Shown here: piece after piece, positions 28,691 through 37,206 of the stretch | How the letters are laid out: each line of letters opens with the position of its first letter | Numbering within the stretch: position 1 is the stretch's first letter | From: Chara braunii | Lineage: Eukaryota > Streptophyta > Charophyceae > Charales > Characeae | Reading direction: 5' to 3' | NCBI GenBank assembly: GCA_003427395.1 | Contig: BFEA01000484.1 | Span: 102,705 to 139,910, forward strand | Length of the DNA stretch: 37,206 bases | Made by a program: the position numbers and the translations under genes | Notes under the pieces: generated by a model | The model's database searches: none | Seen by the model: only the letters and a program-made list of their open reading frames with translations | Told to the model about the DNA's origin: nothing

Positions 28691-29412
28691 TTAAACAAAA
28701 AAGTGTAGATGCGCCGACTTTGATTTGCCTAAGGTAGGCGGGCATGTTTCGGTCACACTCAGCGATACACAGGACATGCACCCATTCCTATTCAATGCTA
28801 AGAATATTATGTTCCCAGGAACGATAACTTGTAAAACTGGTCTAAACCACGCTTGCAACGAGACACTTTATTGCTTGAGGAGCATGAACTTGACTACTGC
28901 ATGTACGCATGTGAACTGGCTTACCGTATGCACGGTTGGCGAAAGCATGAATGACGAATGTATAAGAAGTGAGTATGTCCTGGGTGTAAAACATAGTCGA
29001 TGGCTTAGACTTGTCGCACCAGGACCAAAATACGAGTGAAACATGGGTTGAGTGTCCCAAACCGTATGAAGCGGGCCGAAAAAAGATGTACCTTGACAAT
29101 GAGACGTACGAACCCGTTCCAAAAAACAGGAATCCTATCTTGGGTGCTAGGAGAGGTATGATGTACTCAAACTCGGGGCGGTTGCCAAATTGGGTTTCCG
29201 AGGGGGCTTACAACACACCTACATAATTACAAAGGCGAAAGACAAGTAAAAAAAGAGGCCTATCATACCATCTTGTACCATTCCTTTCAGGTAGGCATCC
29301 GGGTTACCTTTGACTCCCCTGAACTATTTGATTAAGAAAGCTAACATCCCACATTTTAACCTTCGGTCCATGAATCAGATGACATTTTTTTTGTTTTTTT
29401 TTGTTTTAAAAT
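28691..29412. other. Anonymous region right of the LINE
   Basis: One plus-strand frame of about 104 codons (28725-29039) and another of 71 codons (29011-29226) have no recognised motif and overlap in different frames. The rest is unremarkable, ending in a T-rich segment at 29383-29408. Confidence 0.4.
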
Positions 29413-30113
29413 GACCTATTAAGGAACTACTCATGCAATAGGCTGCCACAGAGATCCTATGAATGCTCACAACCCTCAGGATCCCTAACAAGCCCTTCTA
29501 AGACTTTCCAACACAATCTTACTCCCTGCTGAGCTCTTCCAGGCCTCACGCCCCCACCCTGCTAGGTTACAGGGCAACACAACTCGCCCCAGCTCCGACC
29601 AGCGTCGTCCCAGCAGCAAACCTTGGCTGTCCCTTGGGATGCCCACCCCAAAGCATCCCCAGATCTCTCTACCAGGCCTCACGCTCCTGCATCGGCAGGT
29701 TACAGGGCAACACCTCAGCACCGGCCAGCGTCCTTCTGGCATCGAACAGCCGCAGATCACTGAGTATAACCGCTTTAAAACCGCCTAGGATGGGTTGCTA
29801 AGAATCCCTAGAGTCCTAAGACATTCATAAGAACAACCGACAAATCAATTTTTTTTTAGAACAATCTGTGAACAGGATGAGATTAAGAAACATGGGGAGG
29901 ATCCTGAGTATCTAATGCCTATTAGGGAATTACTCATGCAATAGTCTGCCACAGAGGTTCTACGAATGCTCACTACCCTCAAGTCCCCTGACAAACCCTT
30001 CTAAGACTTCCCAACACCGTCTTACTCCCTGCTGAGCTCTTTCAGCCCTCACGCCCCCACCCTGCTGGGTTACAGGGCAACACAACTCGCCCCAGCTCCG
30101 ACCAGCGTCATCC
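29413..30113 (+). repeat. Duplicated 200-bp block, period about 507 bp
   Basis: 29413-29614 and 29920-30113 align over their whole length in the same orientation, from CCTATTAAGGAACTACTCATG or CCTATTAGGGAATTACTCATG to CAGCTCCGACCAGCGTC. A shorter third relative of the inner part (AGGCCTCACGC...GGTTACAGGGCAACAC) lies at 29673-29715. Direct copies at this distance could be the LTRs of a very small retrotransposon or units of a tandem repeat. No primer-binding site was found between them. Confidence 0.7.
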
Positions 30114-30226
30114 CAATGCAATGACTTGCCGATTTCGACTGCCGAGACTAACCGCGAGGCTGTGCAGTACAGCAGTAGGTTAGATTTGTAATTTTGTTTG
30201 GCTGAGGGCTAACCGAGAGACCTACC

Positions 30227-31131
30227 TGTAAGGGAAATTCGTGAGGGACATATCTACAAATATGGGAAAATAGGACCAGCGGTACTTCGAATTTCCTACA
30301 GCTACCCTCACTGCGTTTGGGTCTGGTAGAGGCCGAGAGGCCGAAATAGAAACGGTACCGGTCGGTCAGTCAGTCCGGTCTAGGTCTAGAGTAGAATAGG
30401 GGAAGTCTCTTAATAGTTTGGGGGAATTGTTTTGGGCCTTTTGGCAGTTCATTTTCGCGAGACAACGTTTGGAGCCAGGAGAGCTTTGGAGCGGCGATTG
30501 TCTGCAGGCGGTACACAGAGACCCTCACCGCGGACAACAGCTATAGCCAGCCTGTTGAGGACTTGTCATCGCTGGGGCATCCTCTGCGCATCAACCCCTG
30601 TTGCTTCCTGCGAGTGGCTGGGCTGTGTGGAGACTCTTCACGGAGTCCTTGTGGGTGGCGGCAGCCATAACTGCCGGTTCTTCGTCAAAGTTGTTCAGCG
30701 CCACTGAAGACTTCATCGCAGGATATGATCTTCATCTGGGTGGTTGGCGCTGGCCTTTGGGAGGCCATTCTGATGTCGCGCTACTAACTGGGTGTAGGGT
30801 AGAGAGTGGAGTGTGAGGTTCTGAGAGTGGCGAGACACTGGAACAAACTCGGTAACGATTTCTGGTTAATTGGCTTATCATCAGTGTGTATTCCAATTGT
30901 TATCCTCGCAGGTTCTTTCTTGTGATTGGTTGTTGGGAGTTTGTCAGAGAGTGAGAAACACTGTGTGTCTTCTCCCCATCTGTGCATGGTTGAATTCTGC
31001 TACTTATCTCTGTCTATGTGCAGTTTGGACTCTGTCTCCTCTCCCCCTTGTCTGGTACATGTATGGGCGTGTGTCAGATCCTATGTGTGAGTGAGTGGCG
31101 AGAAATTCGTCAGACAACCAAATTCATAACA
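30227..31131 (+). repeat. Possible 5' LTR of a retrotransposon
   Basis: The sequence starts TGTAAGGGAAATTCGTG and ends CAAATTCATAACA, fitting the TG...CA rule. Two bases later comes TGGTATCA (31134-31141), the start of the initiator-methionine tRNA primer site used by many plant LTR elements, although the following bases do not match that tRNA. A Gag-like ORF lies downstream at 32668. The boundaries are inferred; no second LTR is in the window to confirm them. Confidence 0.4.
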
Positions 31132-32667
31132 GTTGGTATCACAACGAGATTGGAATTGGAGCATTGAGGGTTGAGTGCATTGGGCATCTTCTTCATCTGG
31201 CGACATACTGGCGAGAGCTTCATGGCGATTCATCTTCCCCAGTGGTGAGTCAGCAGGGAAGAAGACTGCAAGCGGTGGATTCCGAAGTTCAGTGCTTGCA
31301 TTGAGCAAGCGCACTGAGCCTGTCAGGGCGCTTGTTTGAAAGTGGCGAGAACATGGTCAATTCGACATGGCCAACCCTGAGGGTAGTGTTGCGAAGTACC
31401 CCTGAGTGGCGAAATACCCCTGAAGACTTCAGGGACCTCCGAGCGGCTTCATCCCTGAGCAGCGCTGAGGGAGATTGACAGCTTGTGTCAATCTCAGGAG
31501 GAAATAACCCCATCTGGGGCTATTTATAGCATCAACGGATCTCAGGTCCTGTGGCGAGATTTTTATCAGTTGGCGTTTTGGGTGCCACAGGGTCAGATTC
31601 AGTGAATCTGACTAAAGGGAGTGAAGCGCCACAGAATCCTGAAGAGGATCAACAAGATTGAAGAAGTTCTGTGCGTGGAACAGGGAGGAGAAATTTCTGG
31701 AAGAAATTAGCGAGATGAGAGTTTCAGTCTGCCATAGCCAGATCTTCATCAACCTCTACAAGATACTCTGAAAATGAGTCCGTTCCATGCACCTACCTGT
31801 ATAGCGATTCAGATAGGATTAGATTGGTTAATAATTATGGTCTATCTGCCTGTCAGTGACTGGATGTGAAAATCGCAGACTGCATGACAGCCATAGCTAT
31901 CTCTCCCCTACCTCCCTCTGATCATTTCTAACCCACTGGTGACTCTTTTGCATCCAAATTTGTTATGTGACTGCCTTACAGTATTGCGCTGGATTTGGGA
32001 TGCTCAGACTGAGAGTTCTGCACTGGAAAAGTAGTGATACAGTGAATTGTAGTTTTGCGCTGAATCTATTTATAGCCTGTGCTAGTTGGGGTCGGTCATA
32101 ACTCCAATTCTGACCGTCAGAATTCAGTTCTGTTAGTTCTCAGTGAATCACAATCCAAAATTAGGCTATCACGTAGAAGCGCTTGATTGAATTTCCAGTA
32201 TATCACTGGAAACAGTGAATACTGTACTTCGCCATACCCTAGGGTATGACCACCAAAGTCATTCGGGCTGAAAATTGAGTCTGAGCTAGGACACAGAGTC
32301 TCTAAATGAATTATTCTGCTTGTTTGATCCTTCTCGTCTGTACTTGCCCCTTTTCTTTCATTCTCACTGACCACTCTTGTTTTCTAGTGGGCTCTGGAAA
32401 CCTAATGTTTCTCTGGAAGAATAGTGGATAGTCTCTACTAACTCCAGTGTGGTGGAGAGTCGGTAAAAGGAAATCGGGTGTTTGATTTTGCTGGACTAAC
32501 TATCTGTCTGACGTCTGACCCCAGAGAAACCATGCCAACCCTAACCGCTTGTTGCCCAATCACCCACCTGACTTCTGTGCATGAGTTAGCAGCGATTTCT
32601 GAGTGCCTGAAGGGATCTGTACATCGCTGCATACTCTCTGCTGTTTGTTTAATTCTGAAAGCGAAAA
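31132..32667 (+). other. Long untranslated leader upstream of Gag
   Basis: About 1.5 kb without a substantial plus-strand ORF lies between the possible primer-binding site and the Gag start codon. Many short GAG/CTC-rich stem segments occur around 31370-31500. In context it is the leader of the LTR element. Confidence 0.45.
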
Positions 32668-33375
32668 ATGACTGATCAAGTTGCTCAGCAGCAGCCACAG
32701 GTGGAAGTGGTCATGAAGGTGGAAGGTGCACAACCTTCTACCTCCGCTCCTACTACCCCTCTGATTGCTACTCAGCGAAGAAAGAAGGAGATTCAGGAAA
32801 GGTTGCAGCAGGAACAAACCCTGCTTGATGAGTTGGAGAGACAGGAGGCAGCCGAGCTAGAGCCTGCAACAGATGCTTCGCGAAAGGAGTATCTGTTGGA
32901 GCAGCTAGGCAAGGCTGTGTCTGATGAGCGTTGTGCACAGGTGACAAGGAATCTGGCGGAATGGGTCATTCTGGAACACAAAACCACCAGTTTCTATTTC
33001 ACTAACTGGGATGACCGTATAGGTCGTCTAGAGCGCAGGGTGGATGACTTGGCAGCTCAGCAGTCCAAGATCCTGATAGCAATCCAGGATCTGACTGCTC
33101 AGCTGACAGCAGCCAAACTGATCGCTCCCCTGTCTCCTATCCCCTCAGTAAAACCTAAACCTTCCTCTTCTTCCTCTTCAACCCCATCTGGGTCACGCCA
33201 TTCTTCCCCTTCACCACCTCCTTCACAAAAAGTTGCAGCCCAGCCATCTTATGCATCTGTTGTTGCAGGAGACCAGAGAGGTCCCAAGATCCCAGCTCCC
33301 AACAAGTTCAGAGGGGATGACCCAAAGACCGATGTTGGGGACTGGGCTGCTGGGACCAAAGCCTACTTGAGATAA
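32668..33375 (+). pseudogene. LTR retrotransposon Gag, N-terminal fragment
   Basis: An ATG in a good context (GCGAAAATGACT) opens 235 codons. Residues 36-66 and 115-155 are predicted by eye to be helical or coiled coil (RRKKEIQERLQQEQTLLDEL; IGRLERRVDDLAAQQSKIL). Residues 160-188 are a Pro/Ser-rich linker, and residues 206-227 (PKIPAPNKFRGDDPKTDVGD) are the entry into a retrotransposon Gag core of the Ty3/Gypsy kind. The frame ends at a TAA just inside that core, and no protease, RT or integrase follows, so the element is truncated here. The protein would form the particle that packages element RNA in the cytoplasm. Confidence 0.75.
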
Positions 33376-33694
33376 CAGCTATAGTAAACTGGATGATAGA
33401 TTTCTTCGAGAGAGATTCACACATGTCCCCCCGCCCCTTGTCCATTTCCGCCTCCGCAGGGACTGATGTTGACCCACACACAGTCCTTGCCCCAGAATAA
33501 GGCAACCCCCTACTCCGCCCCTACCCTCTTTGAGACATTCACCCCCCACNTTGTGATGCCCCTGCAGGATAGAGCTCCCCCCACCCCCTTCCCACCGTTC
33601 AGCCCTCCGGGAACAATCCGATCCAGCCGACTACAGTTATTGATGACACACTTACCAAAATATCATTTGCTTGGATTTTGTTGGATTTTGTTGA
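33376..33694. other. Unassigned sequence right of the truncated Gag
   Basis: A C-rich stretch (33420-33610) with one undetermined base at 33550. It does not continue the Gag core in any frame, so the junction near 33370 is probably a deletion or insertion breakpoint, or a misassembly. Confidence 0.45.
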
Positions 33695-34053
33695 TGACGA
33701 TGGACAGCACCCTGAAGATGATGATAATGAGAATGATGGTCACAACCAACTCACCTGCTGATGCAGAGCAACATCTAATGAAAACAAGATGATGATGATG
33801 ATGATGATAATGATGAGAATGAAAACGGAACGATGATGATGATCATACCAAAGAGCAGCACCAACAGCCCCTATGATTACAAACTGATGATGATGATGAT
33901 GATGATAGCGATGATGATGGTGATGTCGATAATGATGATGATGATGATGATGATGTTGATGATATCGATGACGCACTGATGATGATCATCATAATAATCA
34001 TGATGTTGATGGTGATGTCAGCAATGATCATGATGATGATGATGATGACGTAT
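33695..34053. repeat. Imperfect GAT/ATG triplet microsatellite region
   Basis: Runs of GATGAT alternate with partly degraded triplets over about 350 bases, most cleanly at 33788-33811, 33883-33909, 33932-33965 and 34023-34048. Open frames of poly-His, poly-Ile or poly-Asp across it are a by-product of the repeat. Confidence 0.9.
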
Positions 34054-35005
34054 GAAATTGATAAAATAAATCGTCTCTATAGGGTAACTGGCCGTGGCAT
34101 CACTGCCCGGATCTATGACATCAAAGAGATGTTTACACAGTTGCCCCACCAAGGAAATTCTTAAGTTGTGGAATGAATTACCACACTATTCTTGACCAAC
34201 GGTATTAAGTGAATCTGAGCAAAAATTGGAGGAAATTTTGTTTCCATTAGGAAGTCACATGAAGAAGCAGGAGGGAAATCAGTTCGTCTTCAGACATTGG
34301 TCACATTGACTACCTTCCAATTGGAAAACACGGTTTTTCTTGTTTCTGACCAGACCCTGCGCCAAAAATGTGGCATGCCTATGGGAGGCCCGGCCAGACC
34401 GGCTCTGGCCTGCGTACTTCGCATGTTTTCTGAGTATCAGTTTGTGAGCTCGTTGGGAGCCGACGCCAATTACATCACTGGGAAAAGGTACATTGATGAT
34501 AGCTTCATCATGGCCTCTTACTCGCGAGATAGCCCCAATAGCAAGGAGAAAGTTGAACAATGCCTGGAAAAGATTGTCACCTGTTATCCATCAGGCCTAA
34601 AACTTGCTCGGACGGACCCCGACATTGGGATTTTCAATTTTCTTGAAGCTAGGTGCTGATCTCTGTTACACACGCATCTGTCCTGATAGCCCACAAATTC
34701 AAGAATGCACCAGATATCTGGGGCCAGCAACACCTGCCTTTTCGTACTTGCAAAGATTTTTCGTCCTTCGGCCCGAAGGCCGCTAAGTTTGCCACAGTTG
34801 CAAACACCCTGCAACAAATTTCCATGAATACAAACAATGATGGTTTGCTATGCCTGAATGTTCTTACTCTAGCAGTGGAAATTAAGAAATTGAGAATTCT
34901 CACCTGCACTGTGGAAGCGTGGCTGAGAATCCTGAGATGGATGATGAGGCGAGATGGCAATGGGATTTGGGACCAAATTTGTCAAGTCGTGAACTACATC
35001 TGGTG
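34050..35005 (+). pseudogene. Penelope-like reverse transcriptase, decayed
   Basis: A first frame has ARIYDIKEMFTQLPHQ (motif A, with Asp) and then stops at 34162. After a broken stretch the same frame resumes with RQKCGMPMGGPARPALACVL (motif B) and KRYIDDSFIMASYSR (motif C; catalytic DD at about 34495-34500), then KLARTDPDIGIFNFLEA to a stop at 34657. A different frame from 34653 gives KFKNAPDIWGQQHLPF and a helical tail to 35005. The GMPMGGPARPALA and YIDD pattern and the DIKEMFTQLP block suit Penelope-like RTs; a related organellar-type RT is possible. The frameshifts show the copy is inactive. The GIY-YIG partner expected in such elements occurs separately at 22087-22620. Confidence 0.7.
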
Positions 35006-35618
35006 ACTGCAAAACATATGACCCGAAGGGGACTGGCCAACTGTCCTACTTCACCAAGCCGTTCCAACGACTACTGGTTACCCAGACCTCGACGACTGGT
35101 ATGAATGGTACCTCGCAGCCGAAGAGGCAACAAGGTAAATTCCGACGTCAACGTTTCATCAGTGATTTGGCGTTTGTCGTTTTTTGGGAAGATAATTTTG
35201 CGTTGTCGGGTTTCGCTATTTACCATTTCAGATAGAGCTGAATTGGCTTTTTTGAAGCCGGCGGGTATGGTAGACCCCGTGGCAAGCCAGTTAGGCCGAT
35301 AATTATGGATAATATCGGATTATTAGATCTCTGAGATTTTTAAAGGGGTTCGCAGGGGGTTTTCAATGGTTTCACAAGGGAGCACTATGCTCAGCCGACG
35401 TTTTTGAGGGCACTACTGAGGCATGAGTAGTATAATACACAGAGCAACTATTGTCCGCATCCTCAATCTGAGTGGCAAATGAGTAGAAGGATCGGGAGCA
35501 CCTCGGCAGTGTGCATCGAGGAAACATAGGGAAGAAGTTTGTATCGCCATGATAGTGAAACTCATATCTTCTTCTTGTTTATGGTCTTTCATTATCTTCA
35601 GGACCGAGTGTTCAGGCC
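35006..35618. other. Sequence between RT fragment and LINE tail
   Basis: A plus-strand frame around 35050-35230 (FTKPFQRLLVTQTS; RRQRFISDLAFVVFWEDN) may be a further decayed part of the reverse transcriptase element, but no motif confirms it. The remainder has no visible feature. Confidence 0.4.
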
Positions 35619-35805
35619 TTTTTTTTTTTTTTGAACTTCGCATGTGGGGAAACCTACTTAACGAGCCGATAAGAGCAGCCCGTAAAGTAGCCCCCAGCGT
35701 TGAAAGCTCCATCTATTCGTGGGGAGCTGCACCTGCTGGAAATCGGGTTCAGCGTCCCTTGACAATGATGTGATGTGTATGAGCTGGAAATCGGGCCCAG
35801 CGTCC
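35619..35805 (-). mobile_element. LINE 3'-tail copy D, with partial duplication
   Basis: The minus strand reads GGGACGCTGAACCCGATTTC, then CAGCAGGTGCAGCTCCCCACG, then AATAGATGGAGC, then a terminal segment and poly-A (plus-strand T at 35619-35632). The beginning of the tail is repeated once more at 35783-35805 (GCTGGAAATCGGGCCCAGCG on the plus strand), so the copy has a small internal tandem duplication. Confidence 0.72.
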
Positions 35806-36025
35806 CTATACAGTGATGTGTGCAGATGTCATAGTGCACATCCAATACAGTCCGTATGTGTTCGTATATGTCGCATGAAGGGAAACCCTTTCCGCCATAT
35901 CTACCGTATGTCCAGAAAGGGCAGAGGCATTGATTACTTCCCAGCGCAAGGGAAGGATTGACCTCCTGCCCACATAGCGTAATCCTAACGAAAAAGCATT
36001 TTCATCAATCACCCCAACAAACAAA
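35806..36025. other. Unassigned spacer
   Basis: No feature recognised between the LINE tail and the minus-strand ORF beyond it. Confidence 0.4.
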
Positions 36026-36934
36026 TCAACCCAAGACTCGAAACCCTAAACAACCTACCTCCCCTTGGGGGCCCATCAACACCCCTTCATGATTGGAAGT
36101 TGATGGCCGGTCAACTCCAATCGATGAAGGGGATATCATCCATCCTACTCCCACCCGGTGCCAGACGAAGAGGATCGGCTCAACATGTGAAAGCAACGGA
36201 CAGAAAGGGGGGGAAATGGTAAATCGCACATTCAACCCCAAGCCCCACCTCGCCAGTCTCCCCCACTGCGCTCGTGTTGATGTTGCCACTGACACTATCT
36301 TTGGTGATGTTGTTGTGATGACCTTTGTCGATGCCAGTGTTGTTGTTGTTGCTTTTGGTTTTGCTGTTGCCACTACAGCTGTTATCGTTGTTCTTGTTCT
36401 TCTTGTTGTTGTCGTTGCTGTTGTTGCCACTGTTATCGCTGTTGTCGTCACCGCTGCTGCCGCCTTTGTCATAGCTGATGTTGATGATGATGTAGCTGTC
36501 GTTTTTGTTATTGTCGTTCTTGTTTTTGTTACCGCGGTTGTTTTTGTTACCGCGGTTGTCTTCGCCGCTGCCCATGTTGCTGATGTTGTTGCTGATGTTG
36601 TTGCTGATGTTGTTGCTGATGTTGTTGTAGTAGTTGCTGTTGGTGTTGGCGCTGCTACCTTCGTCGCTGCCTGTGCCTCATCCTTTTCATTCTCGCCCAC
36701 CGTCTTAATCAGCTTCCAATCTACGACCCTCTCGCACATCCCACCCATCTCCTACCAATCCTCCAGCAGATAACGCAGGTCACAACCCTTTGTCAAGAGG
36801 GCTTTGCAGGCTCCCATCACCTCATCTGCCCGCCTCCAATTGATGTAGGCTTCGAGCTGGGGATCCGGCCCCTCCTCCAGCTCCCTGATGATATCCAACA
36901 TATCCTGCGTCATATCGTCCAACCATTCGACCAA
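36026..36934 (-). pseudogene. Degenerate minus-strand ORF with Thr/Ala tract
   Basis: One minus-strand frame reads EWLDDMTQDMLDIIRELEEG and EAYINWRRADEVMGACKALL up to LLEDW, then a TAG (36749-36751), then directly EMGGMCERVVDWKLIKTVGE, followed by a long Thr/Ala/Val-rich tract encoded by triplet repeats and ending at 36026. The first 80 or so residues look like a genuine acidic helical protein; the tract is low complexity and reads as open sequence in other frames and on the other strand too. The frame stays open upstream of 36934 for a few codons only. It is probably a fragment of a mobile-element protein, and the function is unknown. Confidence 0.45.
36299..36665. repeat. Imperfect GTT/GCT triplet repeat region
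   Basis: Triplets of the form GTT, GTC and GCT dominate, with a clean 15-base repeat GCTGATGTTGTTGCT-type near 36573-36625 and a duplicated TTTTTGTTACCGCGGTTGT at 36519-36537 and 36540-36558. This explains the long open frames on both strands. Confidence 0.85.
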
Positions 36935-37206
36935 AGAGATCGCCCCCCGATCAACCTCCGGCCTCTTCTACCACTGTGACGACAACATCCCCACAATCGC
37001 CTGCAGTCACGTGCAACACTTCTCCAGGGTAATCAGCCACTCCTCCGCTCCACGTTGTAGCTCCCCCACCAAATCCATCTCTCGCCCAATGAGCTGCACC
37101 GCTATAGCTGAAACAGTTTTCACCTTTGGCAGTAGCCGATGCAGATCCCAGGGGTCGATCCTTTGACCTCAGCTTACCTGTGTACAGTATCTGCACAGTT
37201 CCCTGG
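36935..37206. other. Unassigned end of window
   Basis: A minus-strand frame of 81 codons (36951-37196) has no motif and lies in a different frame from the ORF it would precede. The sequence may continue the same degenerate gene, but I cannot connect them. Confidence 0.35.

Noticed and set aside
33740-34031. His-rich metal-binding protein on the minus strand
   Set aside because: It is a translation of the GAT/ATG microsatellite; other frames give poly-Ile, poly-Ser or poly-Asp equally well.
36093-36773. Plus-strand 226-residue Val/Ala-rich membrane-like protein
   Set aside because: It is generated by GTT/GCT triplet repeats. The opposite strand reads open as Thr/Ala in the same way, and the acidic non-repeat part is on the minus strand.

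Overview
This window reads as repeat-rich nuclear DNA from a eukaryote. It shows no dense gene packing and no operons. It carries decayed retrotransposons, a DNA transposase, fold-back elements, microsatellites, long T tracts and assembly gaps (N at 17647-17681, single Ns elsewhere). I recognise no intact host gene. The mix of PIF/Harbinger, L1-like LINE, LTR retrotransposon Gag and Penelope-like pieces fits a plant or streptophyte alga. The Gag fragment at 32668 suggests to me a charophyte such as Chara, but that is an impression I cannot verify here.

Layout. 1-2217 is partly an assembly artefact: a Nextera mate-pair junction adapter lies at 1983-2020 between two identical 197-base copies, and a truncated adapter lies at 193-225. 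The same stretch holds two reversed copies of a LINE 3' tail and a small TTAA-flanked MITE (877-1019). 2218-8180 has no recognisable gene, only diverged repeats. 8189-9948 holds the most unusual structure: two copies of an AAATTTCGGCAGCG block followed by about 17 regularly spaced palindromic motifs with a conserved AACTTA centre, whose arms change in a compensating way in several copies. 10000-15000 is anonymous. 15029-17608 is a PIF/Harbinger transposon region with an almost full-length DDE transposase and a downstream coiled-coil ORF broken by one stop. 18100-20800 is rich in hairpins and fold-back elements, including one of 476 bp with a 5-bp target duplication.

22087-22620 encodes a GIY-YIG nuclease domain. 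23199-28690 is an L1-like LINE ORF2 pseudogene with its 3' tail, interrupted by a 1,242-bp insertion (25948-27189) flanked by CGCAT. Removing the insertion rejoins the LINE reading frame exactly. 29413-30113 holds a diverged duplicated block. 30227-33375 looks like the 5' end of an LTR retrotransposon (possible LTR, primer-binding site, long leader, Gag N-terminus) cut off inside Gag. 33695-34053 is a GAT-rich microsatellite. 34050-35005 is a decayed Penelope-like reverse transcriptase. 35700-35805 is another LINE tail, and 36026-37206 carries a minus-strand degenerate ORF with a triplet-repeat Thr/Ala tract.

The coding pieces do not form a pathway; they are independent mobile elements, several nested. 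The element with most residual coding capacity is the Harbinger transposase. The most puzzling sequence is the non-coding hairpin array.
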